Shown: positions 15,927-24,707 of the stretch, piece after piece
Layout: every line of letters begins with the position of its first letter
Position numbering within the stretch: the stretch's first letter is position 1
Assembly: GCF_014873755.1 (NCBI RefSeq)
Contig: NZ_JADBEG010000001.1
Span: 4,218,501-4,282,500, forward strand
Origin: Amycolatopsis lexingtonensis
GTDB taxonomy: Bacteria; Actinomycetota; Actinomycetes; Mycobacteriales; Pseudonocardiaceae
Reading direction: 5' to 3'
Length of the DNA stretch: 64,000 bases
Program-made: the position numbers and the translations under genes
The notes under the pieces: generated by a model
What the model saw: the letters and a program-made list of their open reading frames with translations, nothing else
Database searches by the model: none
Told to the model about the DNA's origin: nothing

Positions 15927-17611
15927 AGGAGCACCTCGGGGACGTCGATTTCACGGGAGCGCAGCCATTCGCCGAACGCCTTGGCCTGCGGGTCGAACCG
16001 CGCCTGCGAGGCGACGCCCTGCCCGAGGATGCCCTCGACGACGAAGTTCATCGCCCACAGGTTCGGCAGCAGGTAGCGCGTCACCGGCAGGTCCGCGGTC
16101 TCGGGCAGCAGCAGCTTGAACTCGGCCACGGTCAGCCGGTGCACCAGCCACCGCCAGGCCTCTTCGGAACGCACCCAGACGCCGAGGTTGGCGTTGCCGC
16201 CCTTGTCCCCGCTGCGGGCTCCGACGATCGTGCCCAGCGGCACGCGGCGCACCGGCCCGTGGTCCAGGGGTTCGGGCAGCGCGGGATCGTCCACATCGGA
16301 CAAGTCCTGAGTGGACGTCGAAGGCGCTATGTCGACCCGCATCCCGTCCGGCAGCACGGCGACGTGCGGCACCTTCCCGGCGTCCACATAGGCCGCGGTG
16401 TAGACGCCGAACGGCGAGGCGTCCGACGGCGGCGCGGTGACGTGGAACCCGGGGTAGCTCGCCAAGGCCAGCTCGACGGCGGCGCCGGTGAACGCGCGCC
16501 CGGCCACCTTCGGGTCGGCGTCCTTCACGGCCACGTGCAGGAGCGCGCTCGCGGTCTGCTCGGTGTCGGCGTCGGCGTGATCGGTGCGCGCGAGGGTCCA
16601 GCGGACGTCGGCGGGCGGCCGGTCCTTCAAGGACGCTTCGAGCTGTTCCTTGACCAGCGCGGCTTTCGCCTCGATGTCGAGTCCGGTGAGGACGAACGTC
16701 GTCTCGTTGCGGAACCCGCCGAGGGTGTTCAGCGCGACCTTCAGCGTCGGCGGCGGGGCTTCCCCGCGGACGCCGGAGATGCGGACGCGGTCCGGCCCGT
16801 CTTCGGTCAGCGACAACGTGTCGAACCGGGTGGTGACGTCCGGTCCGGCGTAGCGCGCGCCGGTGATCTCGTACAGCAGCTGGGCTTTGACCGTCCCGGT
16901 GTTCACCACTCCCCCGGTGCCCGGGTGCTTGGTGATGACACTGGAACCGTCGGCCTCGATCTCGGCGATCGGGAACCCCGGCACGCCCAGGGAGTGCTCG
17001 GTGAAGAAGGCATAGTTGCCGCCGGTGGCCTGGGCGCCGCATTCGATGACGTGCCCGGCGGCGACCGCACCGGCGAGGGCGTCGAAGTCGTCACGAGCCC
17101 AGCCGTAGTGCGCGGCGGCCGGGCCGACGATCACCGAGGCATCGGTGACGCGCCCGGTGACGACGACGTCCGCGCCCGCGTTCAGGCACTCGACGATGCC
17201 CCACGCGCCGAGATAGGCATTGGCGGTCAACGGTTTCCCGAGTTCCAGCTCCTCGGCGCGCGCGACCAGGTCGTCCCCTTCGACGTGGGCGATCTTGACG
17301 TCGAGCCCGAGGCGACCGGCCAGCTCGCGCAGCGCGTCCGCGAGCCCGGCGGGGTTGAGCCCGCCCGCGTTGGCGACGATCTTGACGCCCTTTTCCTGTG
17401 CCAGGCCGAGGTTTTCCTCCATCTGGCGCAGGAACGTCTTGGCGTAGCCGCGGTTGGCGTCCTTCATCCGGTCGCGGCCGAGGATGAGCATGGTCAGCTC
17501 GGCCAGGTAGTCGCCGGTCAGGACATCGAGGGGGCCGCCGGTGAGCATCTCGCGAACCGCGGAAAACCGGTCGCCGTAGAACCCGGAGGCGTTGCCGATG
17601 CGGTAGGTCAT
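15923..17611 (-). CDS. AtuA-like protein (DUF1446, acyclic terpene utilisation family)
   Basis: A 562-residue cytoplasmic protein. The N-terminal part (RIGNASGFYGDR, IVANAGGLNPAGLADAL, DVVVTGRVTDASVIVGPAAAHYGW, IECGAQATGGNYAFF) is the conserved DUF1446/AtuA region, and the C-terminal extension (VRRVPLGTIVGARSGDKGGNANLGVW) is typical of long versions. AtuA is required for acyclic terpene use in Pseudomonas, but its biochemical role is not established. The ATG overlaps the TIGR03084 stop (ATGA). With carboxylase and ACAD neighbours this looks like an actinobacterial version of an atu/liu pathway. Confidence 0.88.
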   Translation of the reverse strand: MTYRIGNASGFYGDRFSAVREMLTGGPLDVLTGDYLAELTMLILGRDRMKDANRGYAKTFLRQMEENLGLAQEKGVKIVANAGGLNPAGLADALRELAGRLGLDVKIAHVEGDDLVARAEELELGKPLTANAYLGAWGIVECLNAGADVVVTGRVTDASVIVGPAAAHYGWARDDFDALAGAVAAGHVIECGAQATGGNYAFFTEHSLGVPGFPIAEIEADGSSVITKHPGTGGVVNTGTVKAQLLYEITGARYAGPDVTTRFDTLSLTEDGPDRVRISGVRGEAPPPTLKVALNTLGGFRNETTFVLTGLDIEAKAALVKEQLEASLKDRPPADVRWTLARTDHADADTEQTASALLHVAVKDADPKVAGRAFTGAAVELALASYPGFHVTAPPSDASPFGVYTAAYVDAGKVPHVAVLPDGMRVDIAPSTSTQDLSDVDDPALPEPLDHGPVRRVPLGTIVGARSGDKGGNANLGVWVRSEEAWRWLVHRLTVAEFKLLLPETADLPVTRYLLPNLWAMNFVVEGILGQGVASQARFDPQAKAFGEWLRSREIDVPEVLL

Positions 17612-18399
17612 GCGAACTGCCCCGGCTTCCGGCCGTTCCCGGGCGGCCCGGCGAACGCCTGCGCGATGGTCAGCCACTCCTCGACGTCGGTGCCCTGCGC
17701 CACGAGGTCCGTGTCGGCCGGGTGCCGCCGCTGCGTGACGACCAGGCAGAAGTCCAGCGCGCTGCCGGTCAGCTTCTGCTCGGCGTCCTCCGGGCCGAAC
17801 GCCCAGGTCGTGCCGTCCGGCGCGGCGAGTTCGACGCGGAACTCCTCCGCCGGCGGCGCGAGCGAGTGGGTCAGGTAGGCGAAGTCGCGGGTGCGCGTGC
17901 CGAAGCGGGCGATGTGCCACAGCCGCGCGGTGGGCTCGCGGGTCAGGCCGAGGGCGTCGAAGATGTCCTGGCCGTGCGCCCAGGTCTCCATCATCCGCGC
18001 CGTGGCCATCGAGGCGGCGCTCATCGGCGGGCCGTACCAGGGCAGCTTCTGCCCGTCCGGCACGGCCGCGAGCGCTTCGGCCAGCGCCGCCCGCCCGGCG
18101 CGCCAGTCTTCGAGGATCTCCCGCGGCGGGCGCCGCGCCCCGGCCTCGGCGCCGTCGTCGACGTAGGTCTCCCCCGCCTTGAGCAGCTCCTCGACCTCGG
18201 CCTGCCAGTCCTCCGGGTGGGCCGCCGCGATCAGGGCCTTCCGGTCGGTCCAGGCCAGGTGGGCGATCTGGTGCGCGACCGTCCACCCCTCGGCGGGCGT
18301 GGCCCGCGCCCAGTCCGGCGCCGGCAGGTCCGCCACCGCGTCGTCGATCGTCCGTGTCTCCGCGTCGAGATCCCCGAGGATCACGCCGAGATCCGCCAT
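17608..18399 (-). CDS. TIGR03084/MDMPI-type metal-binding protein
   Basis: A 263-residue protein of the DinB/MDMPI superfamily. WTVAHQIAHLAWTDRKAL and METWAHGQDIFDALG are the metal-binding helices of mycothiol-dependent maleylpyruvate isomerase relatives; TRDFAYLTHSLAPPAEEFRVEL begins the C-terminal domain. The family TIGR03084 typically sits next to AtuA-like genes, as here. The start at 18399 follows GGAGG at good spacing. It is the first gene of the six-gene catabolic operon. The reaction is not known; a thiol-transfer or isomerase step is possible. Confidence 0.8.
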   Translation of the reverse strand: MADLGVILGDLDAETRTIDDAVADLPAPDWARATPAEGWTVAHQIAHLAWTDRKALIAAAHPEDWQAEVEELLKAGETYVDDGAEAGARRPPREILEDWRAGRAALAEALAAVPDGQKLPWYGPPMSAASMATARMMETWAHGQDIFDALGLTREPTARLWHIARFGTRTRDFAYLTHSLAPPAEEFRVELAAPDGTTWAFGPEDAEQKLTGSALDFCLVVTQRRHPADTDLVAQGTDVEEWLTIAQAFAGPPGNGRKPGQFA

Positions 18400-18449
18400 C
18401 CGCCGCCTCCTTGCGTCCTGGGGCCCAGGGTCGCACCGGCGCTCGGAAA

Positions 18450-18467
18450 AATCAAGCACGCCTGATT
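18450..18467. promoter_or_regulatory. Dyad in the divergent acyl-CoA promoter region
   Basis: AATCAAGCACGCCTGATT is an 18-bp dyad (AATCA-x-GC-xx-GC-x-TGATT) with only one mismatched pair. It lies between the divergent TIGR03084 and enoyl-CoA hydratase genes, has the size of a TetR-family operator, and the block encodes one TetR. The minus-strand TTGATT inside it could serve as a -35 box. A TTGACA at 18497-18502 on the plus strand may be the -35 of the hydratase promoter, although no good -10 follows at the usual distance. Confidence 0.45.
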
Positions 18468-18539
18468 GTTTCACCCCGGACGCTGCGGATCCACTATTGA
18501 CATCTTGCCAGTAGCGTCGTTCTGCAATAGTTTTCCGGC

Positions 18540-19379
18540 ATGGCCGACTACGCCGAGATCACCTACGCCGTCGCGGACCGGATCGCCACGGTGACGTTGA
18601 ACCGCCCCGAGGCGCGCAACGGCTACACGATCCGGATGGCCGACGAGCTCGGCGCGGCGATGGACCGCGCGGACCGCGACGAGGACGTCCGCGTGGCCGT
18701 ACTGACCGGTGCGGGCAAGGACTTCTGCGTGGGCGCCGACCTCTCGCAGGGCGGCTTCGACTTCGACCCGTCGACCGGCCCGGACGCGGCGTGGCAGGAG
18801 CCCGCCGGCCGGTGCTCGAAGCGGATCTTCACGATGAACAAGCCGGTGATCGCGGCCCTGCACGGCGCGGCGGTCGGCGGCGGCATCACCATCACGCTGT
18901 CGTGCGACTACCGGCTCGCGTCGGAGGATTCCCGCTTCGGCTTCGTGTTCACGCGCCGCGGCATCTACCCCGAAGGCGCGTCGGCGTGGTTCCTCCCCCG
19001 GCTCGTCGGGATGGGCACGGCGCTGGACTGGATGATCAGCGGCCGGGTGTTCCCCGCGTCCGAAGCCCTCGAAAAGGGCTTGGTGCACAAGGTCTTCCCC
19101 GCTGGGACGGTCCTCGACGAGGCCTACGCGCTGGCCCGCGAGATCGTCTCGGCGACGGCGCCGGTGTCGGTCGCGGTGACCCGCCAGCTGCTCTACCGGA
19201 TGGCGGGCGCGCAGTCGCCGTTCCCGGTGCACGAACTCGACTCCCGCCTGATCGGCGGCCTGGGCGCGAGCCCGGACGCGGTCGAGGGCGTCATGTCGTT
19301 CCTGCAGAAGCGGCCGCCGGAATTCGGCATGCGCGTCGACAAGGACCTGCCTTCGTACCTCCCCTGGTTGGACAAATGA
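18540..19379 (+). CDS. Enoyl-CoA hydratase/isomerase family protein
   Basis: A 279-residue crotonase-fold protein. VTLNRPEARNGYT, VLTGAGKDFCVGADLSQGG (oxyanion hole 1) and KPVIAALHGAAVGGGITITLSCDYRLAS (oxyanion hole 2) are in the right order; RRGIYPEGASAWFLPRLVG carries the catalytic-loop Glu equivalent. It hydrates or isomerises an enoyl-CoA in beta-oxidation. It is divergent from the AtuA/carboxylase operon across a 140-bp region with a dyad, and is coupled by ATGA overlap to the next gene, so it probably completes the same pathway. Confidence 0.88.
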   Translation: MADYAEITYAVADRIATVTLNRPEARNGYTIRMADELGAAMDRADRDEDVRVAVLTGAGKDFCVGADLSQGGFDFDPSTGPDAAWQEPAGRCSKRIFTMNKPVIAALHGAAVGGGITITLSCDYRLASEDSRFGFVFTRRGIYPEGASAWFLPRLVGMGTALDWMISGRVFPASEALEKGLVHKVFPAGTVLDEAYALAREIVSATAPVSVAVTRQLLYRMAGAQSPFPVHELDSRLIGGLGASPDAVEGVMSFLQKRPPEFGMRVDKDLPSYLPWLDK

Positions 19380-19981
19380 GCCTCTATCCCCCGCAGCCCT
19401 GGCACCTGACCGCCGACGCGCGCGTCTCGATCTGGCGGGTGCCGCCGTCCCAGCTGCCGCCGCTGCCTCCTGGTGCGTCGCCGCTGCTCGTCGCGGGCCA
19501 GGCGTCGGTGTTCACGGCGTGGATCGACTACACCCCGCCCGGGCAGCTGGCGTACCACGAGCTGCTGGCCGCGGTCTCGATCAAGGCACGCCGGGTGTCC
19601 TGCTCGATCACCGAGATCTGGGTCGACAGCGAGGCGTCGATGGCCGGCGGCCGCGAGCTGTGGGCGATCCCGAAGGGCCTGGCCACCCTGGACTTCACGA
19701 GCGGCCCCGCCTTCACGGCGACCGCGGCCACGTCCGGCGACTGGATCGCGACGGCCGCGTTCAAGCGCCGCCCGGGCCTGCCGCTGCGGCTGCCGACGTC
19801 GTTCGAGGTGGTCCAGGAGCGCGACGGCCTGCTGCGCACCCCGGTGGGCGCGAAGATCCGCCCGCGCCCGGCGTCGGCGGACTGGAGCTTCAACCCGGAC
19901 GGCCCGCTGGGCTACCTCGACGGGCGCCGCCCGGTGGCGAGCCTGGAACTCCCCGCGTCGGAGTTGCGCTTCGGCGCCTGA
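19376..19981 (+). CDS. Acetoacetate decarboxylase-like protein
   Basis: A 201-residue protein. GGRELWAIPKGLATLDF matches the acetoacetate decarboxylase active-site motif, including the Schiff-base Lys (Lys100) and the preceding Glu94. The family includes true decarboxylases and relatives acting as aldolase/dehydratases on unknown substrates. The start is fixed by the ATGA overlap with the hydratase stop. Acetoacetate is an end product of leucine-type degradation, so the link to the neighbouring operon makes sense, but the substrate is not proven. Confidence 0.75.
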   Translation: MSLYPPQPWHLTADARVSIWRVPPSQLPPLPPGASPLLVAGQASVFTAWIDYTPPGQLAYHELLAAVSIKARRVSCSITEIWVDSEASMAGGRELWAIPKGLATLDFTSGPAFTATAATSGDWIATAAFKRRPGLPLRLPTSFEVVQERDGLLRTPVGAKIRPRPASADWSFNPDGPLGYLDGRRPVASLELPASELRFGA

Positions 19982-19995
19982 GGCCCCCGCCCAAC

Positions 19996-20048
19996 GTCTT
20001 GAATGACTCATTCAGGTCTTCGGAGGTCCTGAATGACTCATTCAAGAC
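19996..20048. repeat. 53-bp nested palindrome, copy 1
   Basis: A 53-bp near-perfect inverted repeat starting GTCTTGAATGACTCATTCAG and ending in its complement. Each arm itself contains the 15-bp dyad TGAATGA-S-TCATTCA, and the centre is GGTCTTCGGAGGTCC. It lies 14 bp after the decarboxylase-like stop and before nrdA. The same element recurs at 37589, 51760 and 55768. Confidence 0.95.
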
Positions 20049-20229
20049 ATCGCCGCGCCCGCGCGCCCGACCGGACCACCGGCACCCGTGGTCCGCTCGG
20101 GCCGCAACGGCCTCGGAACCTACTGCCGCCAGCGCGCCCGCGCACCTTGAACTGCACCTCTCGGTGATCACGTAACCCGGCAGGGTGAGCCCCCGACACG
20201 CCATCCCTTGGGTCCCGCGCGCGGACCGA

Positions 20230-20245
20230 CCCCTACATGTAGTCT
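20230..20245 (+). promoter_or_regulatory. NrdR-box-like site upstream of nrdA
   Basis: CCCCTACATGTAGTCT contains the palindrome CTACATGTAG and resembles the NrdR box consensus (ACACTATATATAGTGT) at the central positions. Its right half, TAGTCT at 20240-20245, would also serve as a -10 box. Usually two boxes about 31 bp apart are found; I see no second one, so NrdR control is only suggested. Confidence 0.4.
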
Positions 20246-20374
20246 CTGGTGACCGGCAGCCCCCAGCGACGGGGAGACCGCTGCAGAGGGTCGCCGGGCA
20301 GCTTTGGAGAAACCGCAGCGCACGGCCTCATGACGCCGTGTGGCGATCGAACGCGCCCAAATTTGGAGACACGC
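20246..20374 (+). promoter_or_regulatory. Long 5' leader of the nrdAB operon
   Basis: About 130 bases lie between the likely transcription start and the nrdA ATG, which has GGAG seven bases before it. The leader holds short stems such as CCCC-agcgac-GGGG. In Streptomyces the nrdAB leader carries a cobalamin riboswitch; here I find no B12 box. The rest of the gap (20049-20229) shows no recognisable feature. Confidence 0.3.
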
Positions 20375-23278
20375 ATGTCAGTCGAAACCGGTCAGCGGCC
20401 CTCAGCCGCCGACACACCCACCGCGATCCGGGTCATCCGGCGGGACGGCAGCGTGTCGCCGTTCGACGCCGGGAAGATCTCGGTCGCGCTGACGAAGGCG
20501 TTCCTCGCGGTCGAGGGCGGCGACGCCGCCGCGTCCTCCCGCGTGCACCACGTCGTCGCGGAGCTGACCCAGCAGGTCGAGACCACGCTGCTGCGCCACG
20601 CCGGCCCCGAGACCGCCCTGCACATCGAGCAGATCCAGGACATCGTCGAGCTCGCCCTCATGCGCGGCGAGCACCACAAGGTCGCCCGCGCCTACGTCCT
20701 CTACCGCGAGGAGCGCAGCAAGGCCCGCGAGGCCGCCAAGCCCGCCACCACCGAAGCGACGCTGAACGTCAAGGGCACCGACGGCGTGCTGCGCCCGCTC
20801 GACTGGGCACGCGTGTCCCACGTCGTGGGCGAAGCCGTCGCCGGCCTCGATGACGTCTCCGCGGAGCCGGTGCTGGCCGAGGCCAAGCGCAACCTCTACG
20901 ACGGCATCAGCGCCGACGAGCTGGCCCTGGCCCAGGTCCTGGCCGCCCGCGTGCTGGTCGAGCAGGAGCCGAACTACTCCTTCGTCTCCGCCCGCCTGCT
21001 GCTGGACAAGCTGCGCGGCGAGGCGCTGAGCTACCTGGCGGGCAAGCCGCGCCAGGCCAGCCAGGACGAGATGACCACCGAGTACGCGCCGTACTTCCGC
21101 GCCTACCTGCGCCGCGCGGTCGAGCTGGAGCTGGTCGACGGCGAGCTGCTGCGCTTCGACCTGGACAAGATCACCGCCGCGATCCGGCCCGAGCGCGACC
21201 TCGACTTCGGGTTCCTCGGCCTGCAGACGCTGTACGACCGGTACTTCCAGCACCACGACGGCACCCGCTTCGAGCTGCCGCAGGCGTTCTTCATGCGCGT
21301 CGCGATGGGGCTCGCCATCCGCGAGGCCGACAAGGAAGCCCGCGCGATCGAGTTCTACGAGCTGCTCTCGACGTTCCACTTCATGGCGTCCACGCCGACG
21401 CTGTTCAACTCGGGCACCACGCGCCCGCAGCTGTCGTCCTGCTTCCTGACCACGGTGGACGACGACCTGGACTCGATCTTCCAGGCGTACAAGAACAACG
21501 CGCTGCTGGCGAAGTACTCGGGCGGCCTCGGCAACGACTGGACCCCGGTCCGCGGCCTCGGCGCGCACATCAAGGGCACCAACGGCCAGTCGCAGGGCGT
21601 CGTGCCGTTCCTCAAGATCGCCAACGACACCGCCGTCGCGGTCAACCAGGGCGGCAAGCGCAAGGGCGCGGCGTGCGCGTACCTCGAGACGTGGCACGTG
21701 GACATCGAGGAGTTCCTCGACCTGCGCAAGAACACCGGTGACGACCGCCGCCGCACCCACGACATGAACACCGCGAACTGGGTGCCCGACGAGTTCCTCC
21801 GCCGCGTCGAGGCCAACGCCGAGTGGACGCTGTTCTCGCCGAACGAGACGCCGGACCTGCACGACCTCTACGGCAACGAGTTCTCCGCCCGCTACCGCGA
21901 GTACGAGGCGAAGGCCGAGCGCGGCGAGATCAAGGTCTTCCGCAAGATCCGCGCGGTGGAGCTGTGGCGCCGCATGCTGACCATGCTGTTCGAGACCGGC
22001 CACCCGTGGATCACGTTCAAGGACCCGTGCAACCTGCGCTCGCCGCAGCAGCACGTCGGCGTCGTGCACTCGTCCAACCTGTGCACCGAAATCACGCTGA
22101 ACACCAACAGCGAAGAGGTCGCGGTCTGCAACCTCGGCTCGGTCAACCTGCTCAAGCACGTCACCCCCGAGGGCCTGGACACCAAGCGCCTCGAGAAGAC
22201 CGTGCGCACGGCCGTCCGCATGCTGGACAACGTGATCGACATCAACTTCTACACGATCCCGGAGGCGCGCCGCTCCAACCTGCGCCACCGCCCGGTCGGC
22301 CTGGGCATCATGGGCTTCCAGGACGCGCTGTTCGAGATCGGCGTCCCCTTCGCCTCCGAAGAGGCCGTGAAGTTCGCCGACGTCTCGATGGAGCACCTCT
22401 CCTACTACGCGATCTCGGCCTCGACCGACCTCGCCGAGGAGCGCGGCCAGTACCAGTCGTTCGAGGGATCGCTGTGGAGCAAGGGCATCCTGCCGATCGA
22501 CTCGCTGCAGCTGCTCATCGACGCCCGCCAGGGTGACGCACTCGACGTCGACACCTCGTCCACTTTGGACTGGGCGCCGCTGCGCGAGCGCGTCAAGACC
22601 GTCGGCATGCGCAACTCCAACGTGATGGCGATCGCGCCGACCGCGACGATCTCCAACATCTCCGGGGTCGGCCAGTCGATCGAGCCGCTGTTCCAGAACC
22701 TGTTCGTCAAGTCGAACATGTCCGGCGACTTCACCGTGGTCAACCCGCACCTGGTCCGCTCGCTCAAGCAGCGCGGGCTGTGGGACGAGGTCATGGTGTC
22801 GGACCTCAAGTACTTCGACGGCAGCCTCGGCCAGATCGACCGCGTCCCGGACGACCTGAAGGCGCTGTACGCCACGGCGTTCGAGATCGAGTCGAAGTGG
22901 ATCGTGGACGCCGGTTCGGTGCGCCAGAAGTGGATCGACCAGGCGCAGTCGCTGAACCTCTACATCGCGGCGCCGAGTGGCCGCAAGCTCGACCAGCTGT
23001 ACCGCTACGCGTGGCACAAGGGCCTCAAGACCACGTACTACCTGCGCGCGCAGTCCGCGACGCACGTGGAGAAGAGCACCCTGCGCGGCACCGACGGCAA
23101 GCTGAACGCCGTCTCGGCCACCCCGGCACCCGCCGCAGCCGTCCCGGCCGCCGCGCCGACCCCGGCCCCGGCTCCGACGCCGACGCCCGCTCCGAAGCCG
23201 GAGCCCGACGTCGACTTCGTCGCCACCGAAGGCGCCGCCTGCCGCATCGACGACCCCGACTGCGAAGCCTGCCAGTAA
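20375..23278 (+). CDS. nrdA: Ribonucleoside-diphosphate reductase, large subunit
   Basis: A 967-residue large subunit reducing ribonucleotides to deoxyribonucleotides. Two ATP-cone-like regulatory modules are visible (about residues 18-105 and 128-215). The catalytic residues are all present: Cys356 in LSSCFL, Cys570 and Glu572 in NLCTEI, and Cys585 in VAVCNLGS. A Pro/Ala-rich linker leads to the C-terminal redox pair Cys963/Cys966 (DCEAC). The doubled ATP cone and length exceed the E. coli enzyme (761 residues) and fit the chlamydial-type group. It is followed after 14 bp by nrdB, and the pair ends at an intrinsic terminator. Confidence 0.93.
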   Translation: MSVETGQRPSAADTPTAIRVIRRDGSVSPFDAGKISVALTKAFLAVEGGDAAASSRVHHVVAELTQQVETTLLRHAGPETALHIEQIQDIVELALMRGEHHKVARAYVLYREERSKAREAAKPATTEATLNVKGTDGVLRPLDWARVSHVVGEAVAGLDDVSAEPVLAEAKRNLYDGISADELALAQVLAARVLVEQEPNYSFVSARLLLDKLRGEALSYLAGKPRQASQDEMTTEYAPYFRAYLRRAVELELVDGELLRFDLDKITAAIRPERDLDFGFLGLQTLYDRYFQHHDGTRFELPQAFFMRVAMGLAIREADKEARAIEFYELLSTFHFMASTPTLFNSGTTRPQLSSCFLTTVDDDLDSIFQAYKNNALLAKYSGGLGNDWTPVRGLGAHIKGTNGQSQGVVPFLKIANDTAVAVNQGGKRKGAACAYLETWHVDIEEFLDLRKNTGDDRRRTHDMNTANWVPDEFLRRVEANAEWTLFSPNETPDLHDLYGNEFSARYREYEAKAERGEIKVFRKIRAVELWRRMLTMLFETGHPWITFKDPCNLRSPQQHVGVVHSSNLCTEITLNTNSEEVAVCNLGSVNLLKHVTPEGLDTKRLEKTVRTAVRMLDNVIDINFYTIPEARRSNLRHRPVGLGIMGFQDALFEIGVPFASEEAVKFADVSMEHLSYYAISASTDLAEERGQYQSFEGSLWSKGILPIDSLQLLIDARQGDALDVDTSSTLDWAPLRERVKTVGMRNSNVMAIAPTATISNISGVGQSIEPLFQNLFVKSNMSGDFTVVNPHLVRSLKQRGLWDEVMVSDLKYFDGSLGQIDRVPDDLKALYATAFEIESKWIVDAGSVRQKWIDQAQSLNLYIAAPSGRKLDQLYRYAWHKGLKTTYYLRAQSATHVEKSTLRGTDGKLNAVSATPAPAAAVPAAAPTPAPAPTPTPAPKPEPDVDFVATEGAACRIDDPDCEACQ

Positions 23279-23292
23279 GGATCCCGAAGAAC

Positions 23293-24366
23293 ATGACCAA
23301 CGTGGAGACGACGGACGCCACCGGCCTCGGGGAGATCGAGGTCGGCGCCGCCCGGATCAACGTCGACGACAAGCGCATGATCAACGCGCGCGCCGACGTC
23401 AACCAGCTGCTGCCGATGAAGTACAAGTGGGCGTGGGAGAAGTACCTCGCCGGCTGCAACAACCACTGGATGCCGACCGAGGTCGCCATGCAGGCCGACA
23501 TCGCGCTGTGGAAGTCGCCGGACGGCCTCACCGAGGACGAGCGGCAGATGCTCAAGCGCAACCTGGGCTTCTTCGCGACCGCGGAGTCTCTGGTGGCCAA
23601 CAACATCGTGCTCGCGGTGTACCGGCAGATCACCAACCCCGAGTGCCGCCAGTACCTGCTGCGCCAGGCGTTCGAGGAAGCCGTGCACACGCACACCTTC
23701 CAGTACATCTGCGAGAGCCTCGGCCTGGTCGAGGGCGAGCTGTTCAACATGTACCGCGAGGTCCCGTCCATTTCGGACAAGGACGCGTGGGCGCTGAAGT
23801 ACACGCAGAACCTGGAGAACCCGGACTTCGAGACCGGCACGCCGGAAGCCGACCAGGCGTTCCTGCGCGACCTCGTCGCGTTCTACGTGATCTTCGAGGG
23901 CATGTGGTTCTACACCGGCTTCGCGCAGATCCTGTCGCTGGGCCGCCGCAACAAGATGGTCGGCATCGCCGAGCAGTACCAGTACATCCTGCGCGACGAG
24001 TCGATCCACCTGAACTTCGGCATCGACTGCATCAACCAGATCAAGATCGAGAACCCGCACCTGTGGACCGAGGAGTTCCAGGCCGAGGTGCGTGGGATGC
24101 TGAAGGAGGCGTGCGAGCTCGAGGTCAACTACGCGCGCGACACCATGCCGCGCGGCATGCTCGGCCTGTCGGCGCAGCTGTGCGAGCAGTACATGCACTT
24201 CATCACCGACCGGCGCGCGCAGCAGATCGGGCTCGCCCCGATCTTCGGTGAGACCGAGAACCCGTTCCCGTGGATGTCCGAGGCGATGGACCTGAAGAAG
24301 GAGAAGAACTTCTTCGAGACCCGCGTCATCGAGTACCAGTCGGGCGGCGCTCTCGACTGGGACTGA
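23293..24366 (+). CDS. nrdB: Ribonucleotide reductase small subunit, class Ic-type radical site
   Basis: A 357-residue ferritin-like subunit that makes the oxidant for NrdA. Likely metal ligands are Glu98 (FATAES), Glu129 and His132 (EEAVHTHTF), Glu202 (FEGMW), Glu236 and His239 (DESIH). The residue at the E. coli Tyr122 position is Phe136. The first ligand is Glu rather than Asp. Every one of these positions is the chlamydial class Ic numbering plus nine (E89, E120, H123, F127, E193, E227, H230), so the protein should use a Mn/Fe centre instead of a tyrosyl radical. The start ATG at 23293 has a weak purine-rich site (GAAGAA). Confidence 0.93.
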   Translation: MTNVETTDATGLGEIEVGAARINVDDKRMINARADVNQLLPMKYKWAWEKYLAGCNNHWMPTEVAMQADIALWKSPDGLTEDERQMLKRNLGFFATAESLVANNIVLAVYRQITNPECRQYLLRQAFEEAVHTHTFQYICESLGLVEGELFNMYREVPSISDKDAWALKYTQNLENPDFETGTPEADQAFLRDLVAFYVIFEGMWFYTGFAQILSLGRRNKMVGIAEQYQYILRDESIHLNFGIDCINQIKIENPHLWTEEFQAEVRGMLKEACELEVNYARDTMPRGMLGLSAQLCEQYMHFITDRRAQQIGLAPIFGETENPFPWMSEAMDLKKEKNFFETRVIEYQSGGALDWD

Positions 24367-24380
24367 TCCTTCCCGCTAGG

Positions 24381-24425
24381 CTCGGCCACGCCACTGGTTC
24401 GCCCGTGGCGTGGCCGAGCTTTTTT
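24381..24425 (+). terminator. Intrinsic terminator after nrdB
   Basis: A perfect 14-bp stem (CTCGGCCACGCCAC at 24381-24394, complement at 24405-24418) with a 10-base loop is followed by C and six Ts (24420-24425). It is the clearest rho-independent terminator in the window and separates nrdAB from the riboswitch that follows. Confidence 0.9.
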
Positions 24426-24434
24426 ATGTGCCCG

Positions 24435-24598
24435 GTCACGTCCCGGTCGAGGCAACAGGGAACCCGGTGCGAATCCGGGACTGCCCCGCAGCGGTGAGTG
24501 GGAACGAAAGCCGTCAAGAAGCACTGAGCACCAGCTTGGGAAGCGACGGCCGGTAGGCGCGAGCAGCACGCCCACGAGTCCGAAGACCTGCCCGTGGC
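24435..24598 (+). promoter_or_regulatory. Cobalamin riboswitch upstream of metE
   Basis: The core reads GGCAACAGGGAACCCGGTGC, then GAATCCGGGACTGCCCCGCA, and GCGGTGAG, matching the conserved B12 aptamer core. The 3' B12 box, GAGTCCGAAGACCTGCCC, lies at 24576-24593. GTCACG (24435-24440) can pair with CGTGGC (24593-24598) to close the P1 stem. Adenosylcobalamin binding would switch off metE, the B12-independent synthase, when B12 is available. The expression platform lies within 24600-24700. Confidence 0.93.
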
Positions 24599-24707
24599 GC
24601 GTGCGCCGACGGCGTGCGCGAGTCCGGGCCTCGCGGGATGGGCACGACCGAAACGCTCGCCTTCGCGCGCGTCCGGGCTCTTCGGACTAGCTCGCGAGGA
24701 GAGAGCT

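Noticed and set aside
19996..20048. The 53-bp palindromes as transcription terminators.
   Set aside because: No T-run follows and one copy lies in a divergent promoter region. They may still form hairpins, so they are listed as repeats.
20230..20245. A full two-box NrdR operator.
   Set aside because: Only one palindromic box is visible; positions about 31 bp on either side show no match.
20246..20374. nrdA leader as a cobalamin riboswitch, by analogy with Streptomyces.
   Set aside because: Neither the core with CCCCGCA nor the 3' B12 box is present; only short GC stems are seen.
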